Assembly (NCBI GenBank): GCA_034190875.2 | Contig: CM067354.1 | Location: 53,421,335-53,485,334 of the forward strand | Direction: 5' to 3' | Length of the DNA: 64,000 bases | DNA from: Urechis unicinctus | Taxonomy: Eukaryota > Annelida > Polychaeta > Xenopneusta > Urechidae | Part shown: positions 1-12,599 of the stretch, one piece after another | How the letters are laid out: each line of letters opens with the position of its first letter | Position numbering within the stretch: position 1 is the first letter of the stretch | The notes under the pieces: generated by a model | Seen by the model: only the letters and a program-made list of their open reading frames with translations | Told to the model about the DNA's origin: nothing | Databases searched by the model: none | Made by a program: the position numbers and the translations under genes

Positions 1-3000
1 TTTAACATTTGCAGCCGAATATTTTCATTATACCAGATTTTAAAATTTTTTAACAAATGAAGACAGTTATCTACGTTAATGGTATTTGAAAAAGGATTAT
101 GATAACTACACGTTATTTCTGCTCAACTATATTAATGCGATTAATGACAACAAAATCAATTACATCCGCAATTGAAGCGTTTGCCGATAGGAATTACCCA
201 TATTGATGGCTGGGAATTGCTTTTTTAAATATAACTAATAAAATGATGAATACCGCATGCATCATGTATAAACATGGGGAAATGGGTAAACGGCTAGTTG
301 ATACAAGGTGTGTTATTTGTGTGTTGTCGGCCCGCCTGCAATCGATCACAATTATCAGCAACGATGCTCTCATGCTCTACCGTGAAACAATATCATGTCG
401 TCAGTAAATCCGATCAACGCCGACTTACCTCTCGAGCGAAATAATCGCCGAAAATGATTACACGGATGATATTTAAAGAAATATTGTACAAAGCTCGATC
501 CTTGAGTATCCAAATTATATTTGAAATCATTACGTCTTCTGTTTTTGTGGTGATTTATTATTAAAAATGAACGCATTTACTTCTATTTACTTACTGACGT
601 TAAGTGTGCATACAGTTCCAAACAAGGTCAACAATATGTCTATAAGCTCCACGCGGATCGGAATTACAGTAAATCCGATCAACGCTGACTTAACTCTCAG
701 AGCGCGAAAGTCTGCTTACATGAATCAATGTTATGCAACCCATTGGTAGTATATTGGAAAACGGAAGGTCCGAGTTCAAGTGTATTCGGACTTCGTCAAA
801 AGCATGGTTTTACTGTTACACTCAAAAGTAGCTGTGGTAACAGTGTCGCAACTTGTTAGACTCATCTGAATGTCAATTACCTCCCCAGTCAAAAAAGTCT
901 TACGTATACGTCCCGGTCATGTTTTATTTATGTGTTGATGGGGGCAATAGGTATAGAACTCCTCAGACTCGTTACCGCAAAAAAACAAAGTATTTTCCCC
1001 ACACTGGCTTCAACACCATGGCATTTGTTTTTGTAACCTTCATATCTAATGCACGCTCTTTTCTTGGTATAATAAAGCAAACGATCTTCCCTACCACGTT
1101 CAGTACTAAACGTTGGTCGTTCAACTGTGTCTCTTCTCCATATTGGGGGCTTTGACAACACTAATAATCGCCTTATGACCTGTTAGCTTACCGGCGTCGG
1201 CAAGTCAATCTGGGTGCAAAACTGTGCCTGTAATAGGAGTAATGGGCGATCGCTGGTATATCAAAGGTACAAATAACTCCTCTAAAGCCCGATCAACGAT
1301 ATATTAATATCGGAAGGATCAACATTTCTCAACGTGTTGTGGTCCCAAATGTAGCGGCAAATCATACTGAAATGTAACCGACTTGAAAGTGAATATAATG
1401 ATTCAGTAATAAGATACACTGCAATATCCGCCTAAGAAGTGCCGACAGCAACGGACCAAAATCAAATGCAAATATCCTTCGATAATACGTTCTTGCCAGA
1501 CTTACGTAATTGATTCTGAAGTAAATATCCGTGCATTGCCAATAGATATTTGCATATGCAACTAACATATACAATCAGCATGTAAAATGCTGCATCTTGT
1601 CTCTGTAAGCTATGTCTATATACCCACCGGCAATACACACACAGAAGTCAAGCCTAACAACATTGGATAGGACTGCATAGCACGGGGGGATGACGTTAAA
1701 GATCGGCTGCAAGTTAATCCGCCTCTCGTTGCATATTAAGCGTGTGGACAAAATGATATGGTAATCAAACAGATTTGAGTGAAAGCCTAGATTCTTGGGA
1801 GTGTTCTATCTATTTGTTGGTAGATGGGTCATAGATTGGGGTAGCTCTGTTCGCATATTCCGATGAATTTACATATGATCCATCAAAACAAGTGGTGGCG
1901 TTGTTTATTCAGAATGTATCAAAAACTGAATACAATTGAGTTGATTTAGATATGGATAGTTGATATGGATAGCAATTTTTAATTATTGGGCAAATTTGTA
2001 AATATGGTTGAGATGTAAAGCTTACCGCCTTTCTTTGACAGTAATGACCGTGTGCAAAAATGTTTGATGGTGTAAAAGACACTACAAATGTATTAGCTGC
2101 ACATTATTGACAATGCAAACAATACAATGAATCATGCAGTCACAATGTATCGTCAAGTGGAATCACGGTACGATCAATGCATTGAAGAAAATAAGTTATT
2201 ATACCTATGTTGCTCTCGTATAATCTACATTATTTATGGTTACAATGTTCAGTCATTCAAGTGCTATATACAGATCAAAGTGTATTGCCGCTATATCGCT
2301 GTAAGCATTTGCCAAACAATTAGTTCAGAGTGCTTATTATAAAGCGGAGGGTGATAAACGATGCCGTTGTTAACATATTTTGATATTTTAAAAGCACGAA
2401 CATTCTGCTAGCGAAATTGACATATAGACATGTTATCTTGGGTTTGCCCATGCAAGGAATAGACACACTTATGGACTGTTCGCCGGTTTTAGCCAGTATA
2501 ATGTTTGCATGGATAAGCACTTCTTGCCAGTCCGTCATTTATAGATCCGTCTTTGTTGGATTCTTACAATAGAGCAAATTGCCATGAAGGTTGAGGTATT
2601 ATCATGAACTAAGTGTATAACGGTATGGTGCAAAACTACTCTCTGACTAGAATCGGACATGCTCGTAAATATTTTGTCAATCCAGATGTAAGTGCCGTTT
2701 GCCCATGATTTATGAAAAATTTCAGTTGTCAATGACCAGCCACCTGTAAACATTTGTAATTGTAATGATATCGTCACTGAATTCATGTTGATGTTAACAG
2801 AGCAAATCCACTGGAAGTATATACAGAGAGGCAAGCATTGCCCCAAGAAGTGCCTGATCTGACATTGATTGGGCTCGGGGCAAAAGATAAGACTAGACCT
2901 GCACTAAGCGGCATAGACGATTAGATCTAATCCCGATGATGGAAACGTGTGTGATTAAACCACTAGTAATGTAACATGCTTTTGATGATTTCCAGAAATG

Positions 3001-3250
3001 TCAGTTATACAGCACGTATTTCGAGTAGTAAAGTATAGATTGATATATATCTAAGAATGTACTATGAATCTATATTTCGATATGCAAAAAAAGTACAGTA
3101 TTTCAAGTTATTCCTATAGCCATATGTGTCACACAAGATACAGCAACAGGCACTGCAGATGATGAAGAACGTCCAAATAGCTCACAGTTGACCAAAAATG
3201 CTCAGCTTCCACCACAAAAAAGTCAGACCGCTTCAAACAGTAAGAACAAA
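1..3250. other. AT-rich intergenic DNA, no gene recognised
   Basis: Only short chance reading frames are visible, with no recognisable domain. One short direct repeat is present: 402-420 recurs exactly at 667-685, and the similarity runs on for about 35 bp. I saw no tRNA-like or rRNA-like sequence. Confidence 0.6.
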
Positions 3251-3263
3251 GAAATATATTTAA

Positions 3264-3551
3264 AACGAGAAGAGAAAGGTTGTAGTTGAAACTAAGAAAA
3301 AAGAAGTGGTGTTAGTTAAGTCTAGATTTGCGTCAGGGAAAAAAAAGGAGGGACAGCATAGGATGGAAGCGGAGAGCAAGAGTTGACTTAGAAAAGGATT
3401 AACGGAGGCGATTTTGGTAACACCGGAGCGAAATGCACAACACTTTGATCGACGCCCCAACGAGACCCGTGTTTTCTCTCTTGATATCACGCATATCCAT
3501 TATGGTCTTCATGACAAGAAGGACATCTTTTCTCTATCTAAACTGGGTTAA
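3264..3551 (+). pseudogene. Possible decayed coding stretch (Lys-rich), unrecognised
   Basis: This is a 95-codon frame broken by one in-frame TGA at 3384-3386. The first half is very basic (for example VVVETKKKEVVLVKSRFA). The second half reads like ordinary globular protein and contains RVFSLDITHIHYGLHDKK. The stretch is richer in G+C than its surroundings. The frame is opened by a stop at its 5' end, so it has no start of its own. It could be a broken exon or a retroposed fragment. Chance is a real possibility because no second copy exists in the window to test conservation. Confidence 0.2.
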
Positions 3552-3649
3552 GCAGTCATCATCAGCGTCTTTTAATGACACATCCCCGACCGAGGAGCTG
3601 CAATGCAAACACCGACAGTGAATTCGTTTGGTGGTTCCTAAACTAATAT

Positions 3650-4230
3650 GATGGGAGTAGCTGCGTGACAAAGTTGCATAAGATATCTATATTTGATCAT
3701 ACAGCCGCATAGATGTAATGCATCGGATACTTATTAAACTATTTCGCAGCTCTATGTTTTGACGCTTATCAGGCACTTGTATTGTATATATAGGGCCGCT
3801 TATCAAGACATCTTATGTTAACTTTTGTGGTGATTAGATGTTACTCTTGCCATGTTTGTTTATAAAGTGATTATTTGGGCATTTATTTAACAGCGCCTCA
3901 TTATAGTGGTGAATGTTAGCACACAATTTATTACATTTCCATTCAATTGATTCCCCAGTAAACATAACGGACAATGCCAACGATAAAATAGAGTACTTAG
4001 GTTAGGCAAAGATGTTTGGGTTTTGGAATGTGGCACCAAACGTATGGGAATTTACACGATCTCGTAGCACAACGTAATGCAATCTGGTATCAGATATTGC
4101 GTAGACGATATTATCCTGCCAGCATGACAATTTGCTACCTTTTCTTTCTTAACATGAATCAGTCTTTATTCAGCTTGAATGAACGCATCAGACATTTTTG
4201 ATAAAGTATTAATTATTATCCCCGTAAAGA
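3650..4230. other. Intergenic, nothing recognised
   Basis: AT-rich sequence with only short chance frames and no repeat partner that I could identify in the window. Confidence 0.5.
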
Positions 4231-4990
4231 TGTTTATAAAAAGCGTTATGTATATTGCGATGCGTCTGTGCATACCATATCCGATGCTAGATGCTTGATT
4301 TAATTCGACGCATATTCTGCCGACTATTCTCTTATACTGAATTGTTTAAAGACGGTATCGGTTTATATATGATTGCTTGGCCAAATCGGCGCCCATATTC
4401 CTATTTAAAAAATGCGATCCAATAACCTCCGGATAACAGTTGCAACCAGGCGACATTGTGACTTTCAAACACGCTTCCAATTATGGCGTTATAATTACCA
4501 ATCAGTCAAATTGCTTCCCTCATTTTGATATCGGGCCGGGAGTACAATTCTCTTTTCAACGGCATTTGTATCTTTGTTAGTGACAATCTTTTGTCGGTAT
4601 AAATTCGGTGATTACTTGAAAATTGAACTTGTATTTGCGAAACAGTGCCGAATGTAAGCTGAGGCATTAAGATTCATCGGTATGACGCCAGTGAATAAGT
4701 TTATTAAGAGACATTTTCGCCACTCCTGGATAAGGCACGCCACAATGGAATCAGCATATCTAGGCAAAAATGCGTTCCGAATGCAACCACATGCACAGGT
4801 GTTTTGAAATTAGTTAACTAACGGTAGCCATCCAGACATAAGATGGAACTAGAAGTTGGTGATATATCGTTATGGTTTTAAGACACCTGTTATCTAGCGC
4901 TGTTATTCGTCATAACTACGACGCGTACCCGATGATAACGACACTTAATGAAAAAACATGAACACGGCCTTGAATTCATGTTCTAATCAG
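4230..4990. repeat. Duplicated block, partner at 50.27-52.15 kb
   Basis: 4244-4600 aligns in the same orientation with 50274-50640. Shared landmarks are the GATGTTTATAA...AAGCGTT start and TATATTGCGATGCG. 4690-4990 aligns with 51870-52150 (AAGACACCTGT and the GCGTTC.GAATGCAA tract). The two pieces are adjacent here but about 1.2 kb apart in the partner, so one copy has gained or lost the intervening DNA. I judge identity at roughly 70-75% by eye. Confidence 0.65.
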
Positions 4991-4999
4991 CAACTCAGG

Positions 5000-5430
5000 T
5001 TGCGATATTAAAAGGCCGTCCCATTGGTCGGGCTTGAATGATGACGCAAGATGGACTTTGGTGTAAGTTATTTTCGGTTAAAAGCTTACGTAATTTTTAC
5101 AAATAATAAAGTACTTATGATAATCAGTTTTTGTTTACAATTAGCGTTTGTCAAATGCAGTTTGTATGGTATAGCACAAACATTAATAACTCTTGTTGAA
5201 GCTCAACCGCTGAGCAATTTTCAGTCAATTATAATATGTACCATTTTTATTCGAGTATTCGGCCCTTTTGATGAACATCTATAACATGTATAAGCTAAGA
5301 ACTTAATGTCAAGACTACGCAAGATATCAGACAAAAAACATATATCTGTAAATGCAACACAGGCGAAAGCAACGTAAGCACACGCGCCCCTGTGCTCAAT
5401 TTCGTTCAAATACGCGAGTTATAAACCCGG
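5000..5430. other. Intergenic, nothing recognised
   Basis: A 77-codon frame at 5051-5284 (+) is hydrophobic but has no partner copy and no recognisable domain, so I treat it as chance. Confidence 0.5.
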
Positions 5431-5439
5431 CCGAGCACC

Positions 5440-5990
5440 TTGCAGGAGCTGTTTGATATTGATTTGCAATGCTCTTTAAAACGAAAGCATGCGACCTAAA
5501 CGGCTGATTTATCTAGCTATCAGTTTTTGAGCAAGCGAAGATCGGTATCTTAAATTTGTGGTATGGAAGATAAAAGAGGAAAATGCGTACGGCGGTTTTT
5601 GAACAATATAACTGACACCCTAATGTCTGCCAACTAATGATTTTACACAAAGTGCCTGTGTATTTTAATATGTGCTAGATAATTGAAATCCACAAACCAT
5701 TCTGCTCAATCACAAATTGTCTTTGTCAGACGACCATAAATAGTAGCAAACGTTGATTGTCCAACAAGTGCTTCTTCATGTAACTTTGTTGTTTGTAATG
5801 AAATTCACTGTGTACAGTCAAACAAATCCATTACTGGCAATATAATGAAACCAGCTAAACTTTTGAAATAACCAGACGCCATAAAAATGTATCCAAGGAA
5901 TAGCTGTGACTAGTTATTTGTAAATGACGATGCAAGTTTTACTTGAATTAGCTGATAGACATAGATATATTAAACAAATAGCATCACCAA
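5440..5990. repeat. Duplicated block, partner at 60.45-61.34 kb
   Basis: Sequence from GATATTGATTTGCAATGCTC through the ACACCCTAATGT and AAAGTGCCTGTGTATTT tracts recurs in order and orientation at 60455-60790. The tail near 5815-5990 recurs at about 61260-61340. Confidence 0.65.
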
Positions 5991-6119
5991 GTAGTAATCC
6001 AGTTGCTTTCCATTGTGACTGTATTGCTGTAGTTAATAGAAGATATGCTCCGAGCAATAAGTATATTTGCTGCATTCCCTGCCTGTGATTGATAGATTAG
6101 TATACTGTCTTGTATAAGT

Positions 6120-6467
<348 letters not shown>

Positions 6468-6469
6468 CA

Positions 6470-7260
6470 AATGCCTATCGCAATTTCCGATTTGATAAGC
6501 TCAATAGGGCGATATCTCACAGTAGCCAAACGGGCAAGGGGTATATTAGGGACACTTGAATTACCCCATTATGCATACTTTAACGGAAGCCAAGTGAATA
6601 TGATTGTAAACGTGGTTACAGCGCTCGTAAACAAGCGCAGTAATCTGCAGCAAAAAGGTGAACGTATCTAACTGTCTGTAAATGGATGTCAGTAATACTA
6701 AGGACAATGCCACTGATACTACAGACAATGTATGGGGAAAACACGATATATTTGGTGGCATAGTAGTTTTATTACTATGCCACACAAGCTTGTATCCGTC
6801 CATTCATTCCAATTTTAATTAAACATATAAATTGTGATTGACGTGCCATTTTAGTCCATAAGAGAGTCGCAACATTTGCTGGGCTCTGATATTGGTTGCT
6901 CTATCAACACTGATATACTGATGGCAGAAGTCGTGCTTTTGCTTTAAGTCTTAAAGCATCCTCATCACGACGCTCTGCAATCTGCCGATATACTGATTCA
7001 AACACCAATATGCAACATTACGATGATGACAATGCCATCGAGCCGGATATGGAAGTGTTACCAGTGTCTTTGATCGGGACTTTCATCCCATACTGCAGAT
7101 GTAAAACGTTTTGAGCGAAGCTTTTCCATTTCGCAATAGATGGATAGAAGGCACTGTAATTGCATGCTCAACATGAACCGCATATAAGCATGATTAAAAA
7201 AACAGCTCGGTTTTAGATCATTGGCAGAATGAATAATCATTGTAATAAGTCTCTGGTGTG
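6470..7260. other. Intergenic between two microsatellites
   Basis: No gene recognised. 7020-7210 is weakly similar to 13760-13950 and 20400-20540 (GACAATGCCATC...GATGGAT...AAGGCACTG), so it is probably another old repeat copy. Confidence 0.45.
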
Positions 7261-7263
7261 GGA

Positions 7264-7342
7264 AGCACGATACGTATATCTCTATACATATATATATGTA
7301 TAGAGATATACATAGATATATATAAATATATATATATATATA

Positions 7343-7395
<53 letters not shown>

Positions 7396-7485
7396 GTATA
7401 TATAGATATATATTTCTATATATATATATATTTCTAAATATATATATATAGAAATATACATATATATATATAAATATATATTTCT

Positions 7486-7517
<32 letters not shown>

Positions 7518-7543
7518 GTATAGAGATATACATAGATATATTT

Positions 7544-7618
<75 letters not shown>

Positions 7619-7655
7619 ATATATATATATATATACAATATATATATATATATAA
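7264..7655. repeat. Second (TA)n microsatellite
   Basis: About 390 bp of TA-rich repeat with interspersed TATAGAGATATA and TTTCTA variants. TGTATAGAGATATACATAGA occurs near 7299 and again near 7516, which suggests an internal duplication of roughly 220 bp. Confidence 0.95.
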
Positions 7656-7817
7656 GAAGTATAGAAAGTGGGGGTACAGGCGCAGTTTCCAAATGGACGC
7701 ACACACTTAAAATGAGCCAGCCTGCGGTACGAGCGTACTCCAACGTCCTATACTACAGTGTCAGCTAGCCCGTTCCGCCGATCTTCTCCAGAGCCACACC
7801 AGAGGACAACAGAAATG

Positions 7818-7991
7818 TCAACAATCTACACCAGGACCCTGTGAAATAACTTTTTCTAAACGACTCATAGGCTCTATAAGGTCTTCATACTTTGATTCCA
7901 ATTCCCTCACCTAAATCGCAAGGTCCACCTTCTCCTCTGTTAAACAATCAACATCTCCCCGCAGTTTGGTCACCTGTTCATTGGTGTTCAT
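7818..7991 (-). pseudogene. Decayed coiled-coil ORF following the PolB relic
   Basis: Reading leftwards from an ATG at 7991, the frame gives about 57 residues with strong heptad character (NEQVTKLRGDVDCLTEEKVD, then a stop, then RELESKYEDLIEPMSRLEKV). One in-frame TAG at 7911-7913 breaks it. The start lies 24 bp beyond the stop of the PolB relic on the same strand, so it was probably the next gene of the same integrated element. The structure is predicted only from residue pattern. I do not recognise the family, and the original length is unknown because the frame is lost downstream. Confidence 0.4.
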
Positions 7992-8014
7992 CCTATACCT
8001 CAGCCTTCATCTAT

Positions 8015-8907
8015 TCAACAGATCGACTCGTGCCCATAGGCCAGAGTGTCTACGCCACCCGGAGCTATCCGTTGCATTGTGTCAAAAAGGGGAGAGATAC
8101 ACCTTGTTAACATGGAGACCATATATTTTATGGCAGTCACTCCTGAGCATGTTAATTCCGTGGATAAACTGCTTTTGGGCAAACAGCAATTCCACGTACT
8201 GAGCGTGCCTTAGATGCTTCTTCTCCACCCCCTTCTTCACACCTTTTGCTTGTTTGATCTCATCCTGGCTCGACATCAAGATCGAGTACATCTTAGGGCG
8301 CAGACCAACAAACTCCTTGATAGGCACGCCAGCGCACTCATACTTCATCTTCCCCAGAACCTTCTTGTTCACACTGCTGTACAGGCTTTTGGAGGTATGA
8401 TAGTTACTAGTGTCAAAGAGATGGGCATCGTCAGGCGTGCGTATCTCCATGAACAGCAGAGCGGCTACAATCGCCCATAGAATGCAGAAGTCGTCCCAGT
8501 TCTTTACGTTTAAGATGGCCTGCTTAGCCGCCAGCGCAGCCGGCAGTCGCAGGTAGGAGCCACCCTTCAACGGTTGGTAGTTGGCAATATCAATCCACAG
8601 AGTTGTGACCGCCTCAAACTCTCAGTCAGTCCTTGGCTAGTCCACTTCTCCAACCGCTCTGGTCCAGCGCAACGTCCAGGTCTTCTGAGGAGAGGACCAC
8701 CTGCTGCTTATTACGCAATACAGGCTCAACATACTCAGTGCTGCCATCATCTGTGTGCTTGGATAGGGTTAGCTTCACAGCAAACTGACACTTGATTCCA
8801 TCAAGCTCTTCCAGCGCATCAGTCAAAACTTTATATATCACCAATTTGATGGACACATTTCTTCTTTGTCTTAGGTTCACACTACCATTAACATATGGCG
8901 CGTTCTA
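8015..8907 (-). pseudogene. Polinton/adintovirus-type DNA polymerase B relic, internally deleted
   Basis: This is a remnant of the protein-primed family-B polymerase gene of Polinton/Maverick-class elements. From 8907 leftwards it carries the usual N-terminal region (LEELDGIKCQFAV, VLRNKQQVVL). A frameshift near 8626-8635 follows. Next comes the diagnostic block YQPLKGGSYLRLP...AILNVKNWDDF...LWAIVAAL. It then jumps directly to the C-terminal end (YSSVNKKVLGKMKYE, VPIKEFVGLRPKMYS, AKGVKK, HGINMLRSDCHKIYGL). A second frameshift in a T run near 8082 is followed by the usual terminal motif DTLAYGHE. The whole exonuclease and polymerase core is missing between about 8440 and 8460. The family call rests on established knowledge of these conserved blocks. 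It is inactive. Confidence 0.85.
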
Positions 8908-9480
8908 TAATGGTCGCGATACATTATAGAGTGAAAAATGAATTAAATAATACTGCCTGTTTTTGACCGAGACCATAGATGTACTAGAGTGGTGTTGCAA
9001 CTTCCATTAACGAGGAAGCATGGAATATAATGCTGCTTAGTCTCGCAGACATGGAAAAGCTCTCAGCAACTGTGCAGTGCCATTTGAAACATTATAGACG
9101 CCCGATCGAGCCATTTTGTTGGCCCAGACCCATAAATATGGCCGTTGCACAGTGCATTTAGCAATGATGGTGGTAATTTCACTGTTGATAATGGCTGCTT
9201 TTCAAGCAAGCGGGAAACAAGCGCGAGGTTTACATATAATGCATTTTAAAGTATGCAACTTGGAAATAAATCAGGGGGTAGCGTATGTGAAATGCAATTT
9301 CGTACAAATTGATTTACTACTTGACTTCATATTTTGCGCTGTATAATTTCATTGCACTGTTAAATAGATATTTGATCCCTCCACATATGTTTGAGCTGAA
9401 CATTTATTTTTACCATCAGCCTGACCATCAGGATGTGACATAATCAACACAAATAATGTCAACATTTATTGGATACTGTT
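8908..9480. other. Intergenic; one small hairpin
   Basis: No gene recognised. 8904-8912 (TCTATAATG) and 8922-8930 (CATTATAGA) form a perfect 9-bp stem with a 9-base loop just upstream of the PolB relic. Its meaning is unknown. Confidence 0.5.
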
Positions 9481-9489
9481 GTTAAAGTT

Positions 9490-10660
9490 AAGTTAACACT
9501 GACAACATGCCCTCCATCGCGATATTTATCCGGAACGTCGTGTCTAGCGCTTGTCAAGCATCAACATCAGTGATGTCTAGCCTCGCATTGAATTACCTGT
9601 TGAGAGCTGAGAGCTGCATCACAATTGATATACATACCCTCTACCTTATACCTTAGTGATACATAGTCATTATTTTGATATAAGGCATAACTACAGCGAC
9701 TGTGAGGGGAAAATTATACAATGGGTATTTTGTCGTTAGATACCGATGCATAACAGAATGTATATATTAGGTCAAAAAACTTTACTTCGTTAACATACCG
9801 TTCAATTTGCAGCTAGTGGGCTTCATTTATGTGATAACACATTTTCGATCAATTGATCTTTCGTTAACTGTGAAAAATCTTACTCATCGTGTGAATTTAA
9901 ATTTTCGCCATATTTGCTTATATTATTATGCGATGGTTCTCGCCATGTATCCGTAATCATTTCGCCAATACGATGCAAAAACGAAAAGAATTAATACTTT
10001 TGAATTCATCTTCGCCATGTCATTAACGCAATCACTTAATCGTAGTTGGTGTGAATAGAAATAAAGAGTTTGGCTTTGGTGCACTTGCGCGAGGGAAATA
10101 TCAAGCTTATTTTTCTTCGCCCACGTGTTACCTGGAATGCTATGGAATAAGGTTAAAGCCAGCGAAGTGAATTGCGCAACATCATGCGTCACTACTTATA
10201 GTATCGACAGCTTTGGTTTAAGTATAACGCTCTATCACGCAACTAACTGGCTGATGAAAAACATCAGCGTTAGACACTCTTCGTGAATGAGTCCAATATA
10301 TCAAATTGCAGCTCCATTAAGTCTGCTGCCTAAAGCTCATTCAGCAATCGCCAAATAATAATTACACTCGTTTCCGAAGAGGGACGTCGTCAACGTGAGT
10401 ACCGATTACCAGCAAGGTGGGAGTACACAGAGTTACATTAGGCTAACGACAATAATGGGCATAACATATTAAATAAGGAAGTAAGCATGCTATCAATGCA
10501 ATATTCAAGGATTTCTGAAGTATATGTTTTCCATAACCTGATGATATCAATGGAAGAGAGATTAAGTATCCTATTGCTTTGCTATCGATTAAAAGTAATG
10601 AATTACTTTAAAAGGCGAGTCATATATCATTGTTTATAGCACTTGCAAACTTGGATTATT
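9490..10660. other. Intergenic, weak repeat traces
   Basis: No gene recognised. 9630-9690 (TACCTTAGTGATAC...) resembles 39249-39290 of the right palindrome arm. 10290-10430 is a weak copy of 10720-10850. Both suggest that very old duplicated blocks begin here. Confidence 0.4.
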
Positions 10661-12570
10661 GATGAAACTTTACAACGCTAAAGTGCTTAGAAGCATGTGT
10701 AGATCGCTGTGGATAAGTTCGATACCTTAAATTGTTTCTGAATGTTGACTGTATCTCATTCAGCAACCGGCACATGTATTCGACACTCATTTCAAGCGAC
10801 TGACGTCTGCAGCGTGACCATCATTGACCAGCAAGGTACACTTACTTTGAGTTGCATCCTTTAACCCTAGTGCATTTCAGCGTTCCGAATATGCTGTTGC
10901 AGTTTTCGCGATACCTACTTCATTATAATTCTATAGGCCTACATTTGCGAAGGCAAATGGCAAAATAAACGAAAAATGTTGCGTGAATATAATGGCGTGC
11001 AAGTGCTCCTATTTTCTGCAATGTATGATGTATTTGATAACGATGTCACGTACCGGGTAGCAAGTTAATTTAGACAGGGATCATCCTCTTAGCGGTCAGT
11101 TTACATTAATGCACCTGGTGAGAGGCATACCATTTGCTGAAGACCATTTCGCTTATAACGATTTTGTATTTGCGAATAAATTAGCCGCATTTTTGCTGCT
11201 GTGTCTTAATCACTCACTTGGCATACACTGAAGGCCATCGAGGGATGCTCTTCATGTATTCATATGGTCATTGCGGCTCTCTCTCTCTAAATAATAGGCA
11301 TTAACTGCTCACTCATCGGTATTTGTATATGATGAGACCGGCCGATGGAATGAAGGGTTGAACCATAGCGGTTCGATTAGCATGCCTATCATTTTCGATG
11401 TTAACAAACCTATGATTCTGACGCCAACACAGAGCAAGCTCCACATCTTAATACTGAATACAAGTACGTATAAATTAATGTTGACATTTCTAGGTACTCA
11501 CTGAAAGACGATTTGTGACATTAAGCTCCATTACGTATTCTGATGGAATTCAAACACGGTTGCAGTGCGGTTCTTCGTCAATTAACGTTATTTTATTTTA
11601 CTTATCCTTCCCGTCGAGAGCGCAACAAAAACAGGCATGTGCGGCTATTGCATTAAATGTACACATAATATACTTACAAGACACTGTTTGGGTGAATCGT
11701 TAGTCGATAGATGCGGATGTTCCAATCGATTCGCTGAATTTTAGTTTATTGCCTCGTTATTCTTGTATTAATATCGTCCCAGAATGTCTGTAAATTGCTT
11801 CATTATCTATTCATGGGACATTGCGAAGAAATACATTGTGTTTTGCTAGGTCTCTTTAGTACGAGAGATGTATGCTAAAGAAAAGGGACCAATACTCTTC
11901 TTAATCAATCGGATCAATATCAAACGTTGTCAATGATCCATACGAATTATGAAATCACCGAAGGCCAAATATTCCTCCATATATCCGGGGTGTACCGAAC
12001 AAATACTTGGCGTTAATGCAATTGAAAAACAATCCTCTGCGTCAAGGTAGTCGGCGCCAAATTCTGCAATAATATTTTGTAGGCGAATTTCGGAATGTGA
12101 TTTATGTGTAAATAGAGAGATGCATCACGTGGGTTCCCTCAGAAACGTTATTATATGGCTAGCTACAGCCAACTCATATATCTCTACTGATTATGGCATT
12201 AAAAGAAGGCATATATCCAAAAAGTGTTTTTACCTAGCGCCGTAACCATGATTGAATAAGTATCACATTATTGATAAACCTATTCAGATTCCCGGTCACG
12301 AGCGATCGTAAGAATTAGAATGCCTTTTCATGATTTCAAAGAGAGAGAAATATCAACTTCATTTGACAGCTCATGGTTCTCCTAAACAAGCTGCCTCGTG
12401 TTGTCATATAGACATTTTTATTAGATAGTTGACGGATGGGTACGTGAAGAAAACCAAAAAGATTAATCAATGAGTATTGAATGAATAGATAACATATTAT
12501 TGTAGTAGGATTATAGTTCTAATTTAAACAATCATACTAAATGTAACGATTGTTAACTCATCGTAAGTTA
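10660..12570 (+). repeat. Large duplicated block, copy 1
   Basis: Ordered matches run to four other places: 16.27-18.48 kb, 52.49-53.97 kb, the right palindrome arm 39.51-41.05 kb, and its mirror in the left arm. Landmarks in order are GATCGCTGTGGA near 10702, the ACCGGGTAGCAA tract near 11052, GGCCGATGGAATG near 11340, CGTTAGTCGATAGATG near 11697, ATCGGATCAATATCAA near 11909, and the TGACAGCTCATGGTTCTC module near 12364. Identity is roughly 70-80% by eye. Individual protein-like modules inside it are listed separately. Confidence 0.8.
12270..12429 (+). pseudogene. Protein-like module c (LTAHGS), copy 1
   Basis: The frame reads ...IIDKPIQIP, a stop, then LECLFMISKREKYQLHLTA and HGSPKQAASCCHID before its stop. 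The same frame is open in several other copies of the block, best preserved in the two palindrome arms. The upstream stop makes this copy defective. Function is unknown; the paired Cys residues suggest an extracellular fold. Confidence 0.35.
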
Positions 12571-12599
12571 ATGGTTACTTGCTGTAAGGATTATGCCAG

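Noticed and set aside
4444..4590. A plus-strand frame reading PGDIVTFKHASNYG, like an NlpC/P60 or CHAP enzyme
   Set aside because: The partner copy at 50.5 kb does not preserve the frame, and no catalytic Cys/His set is present; judged chance.
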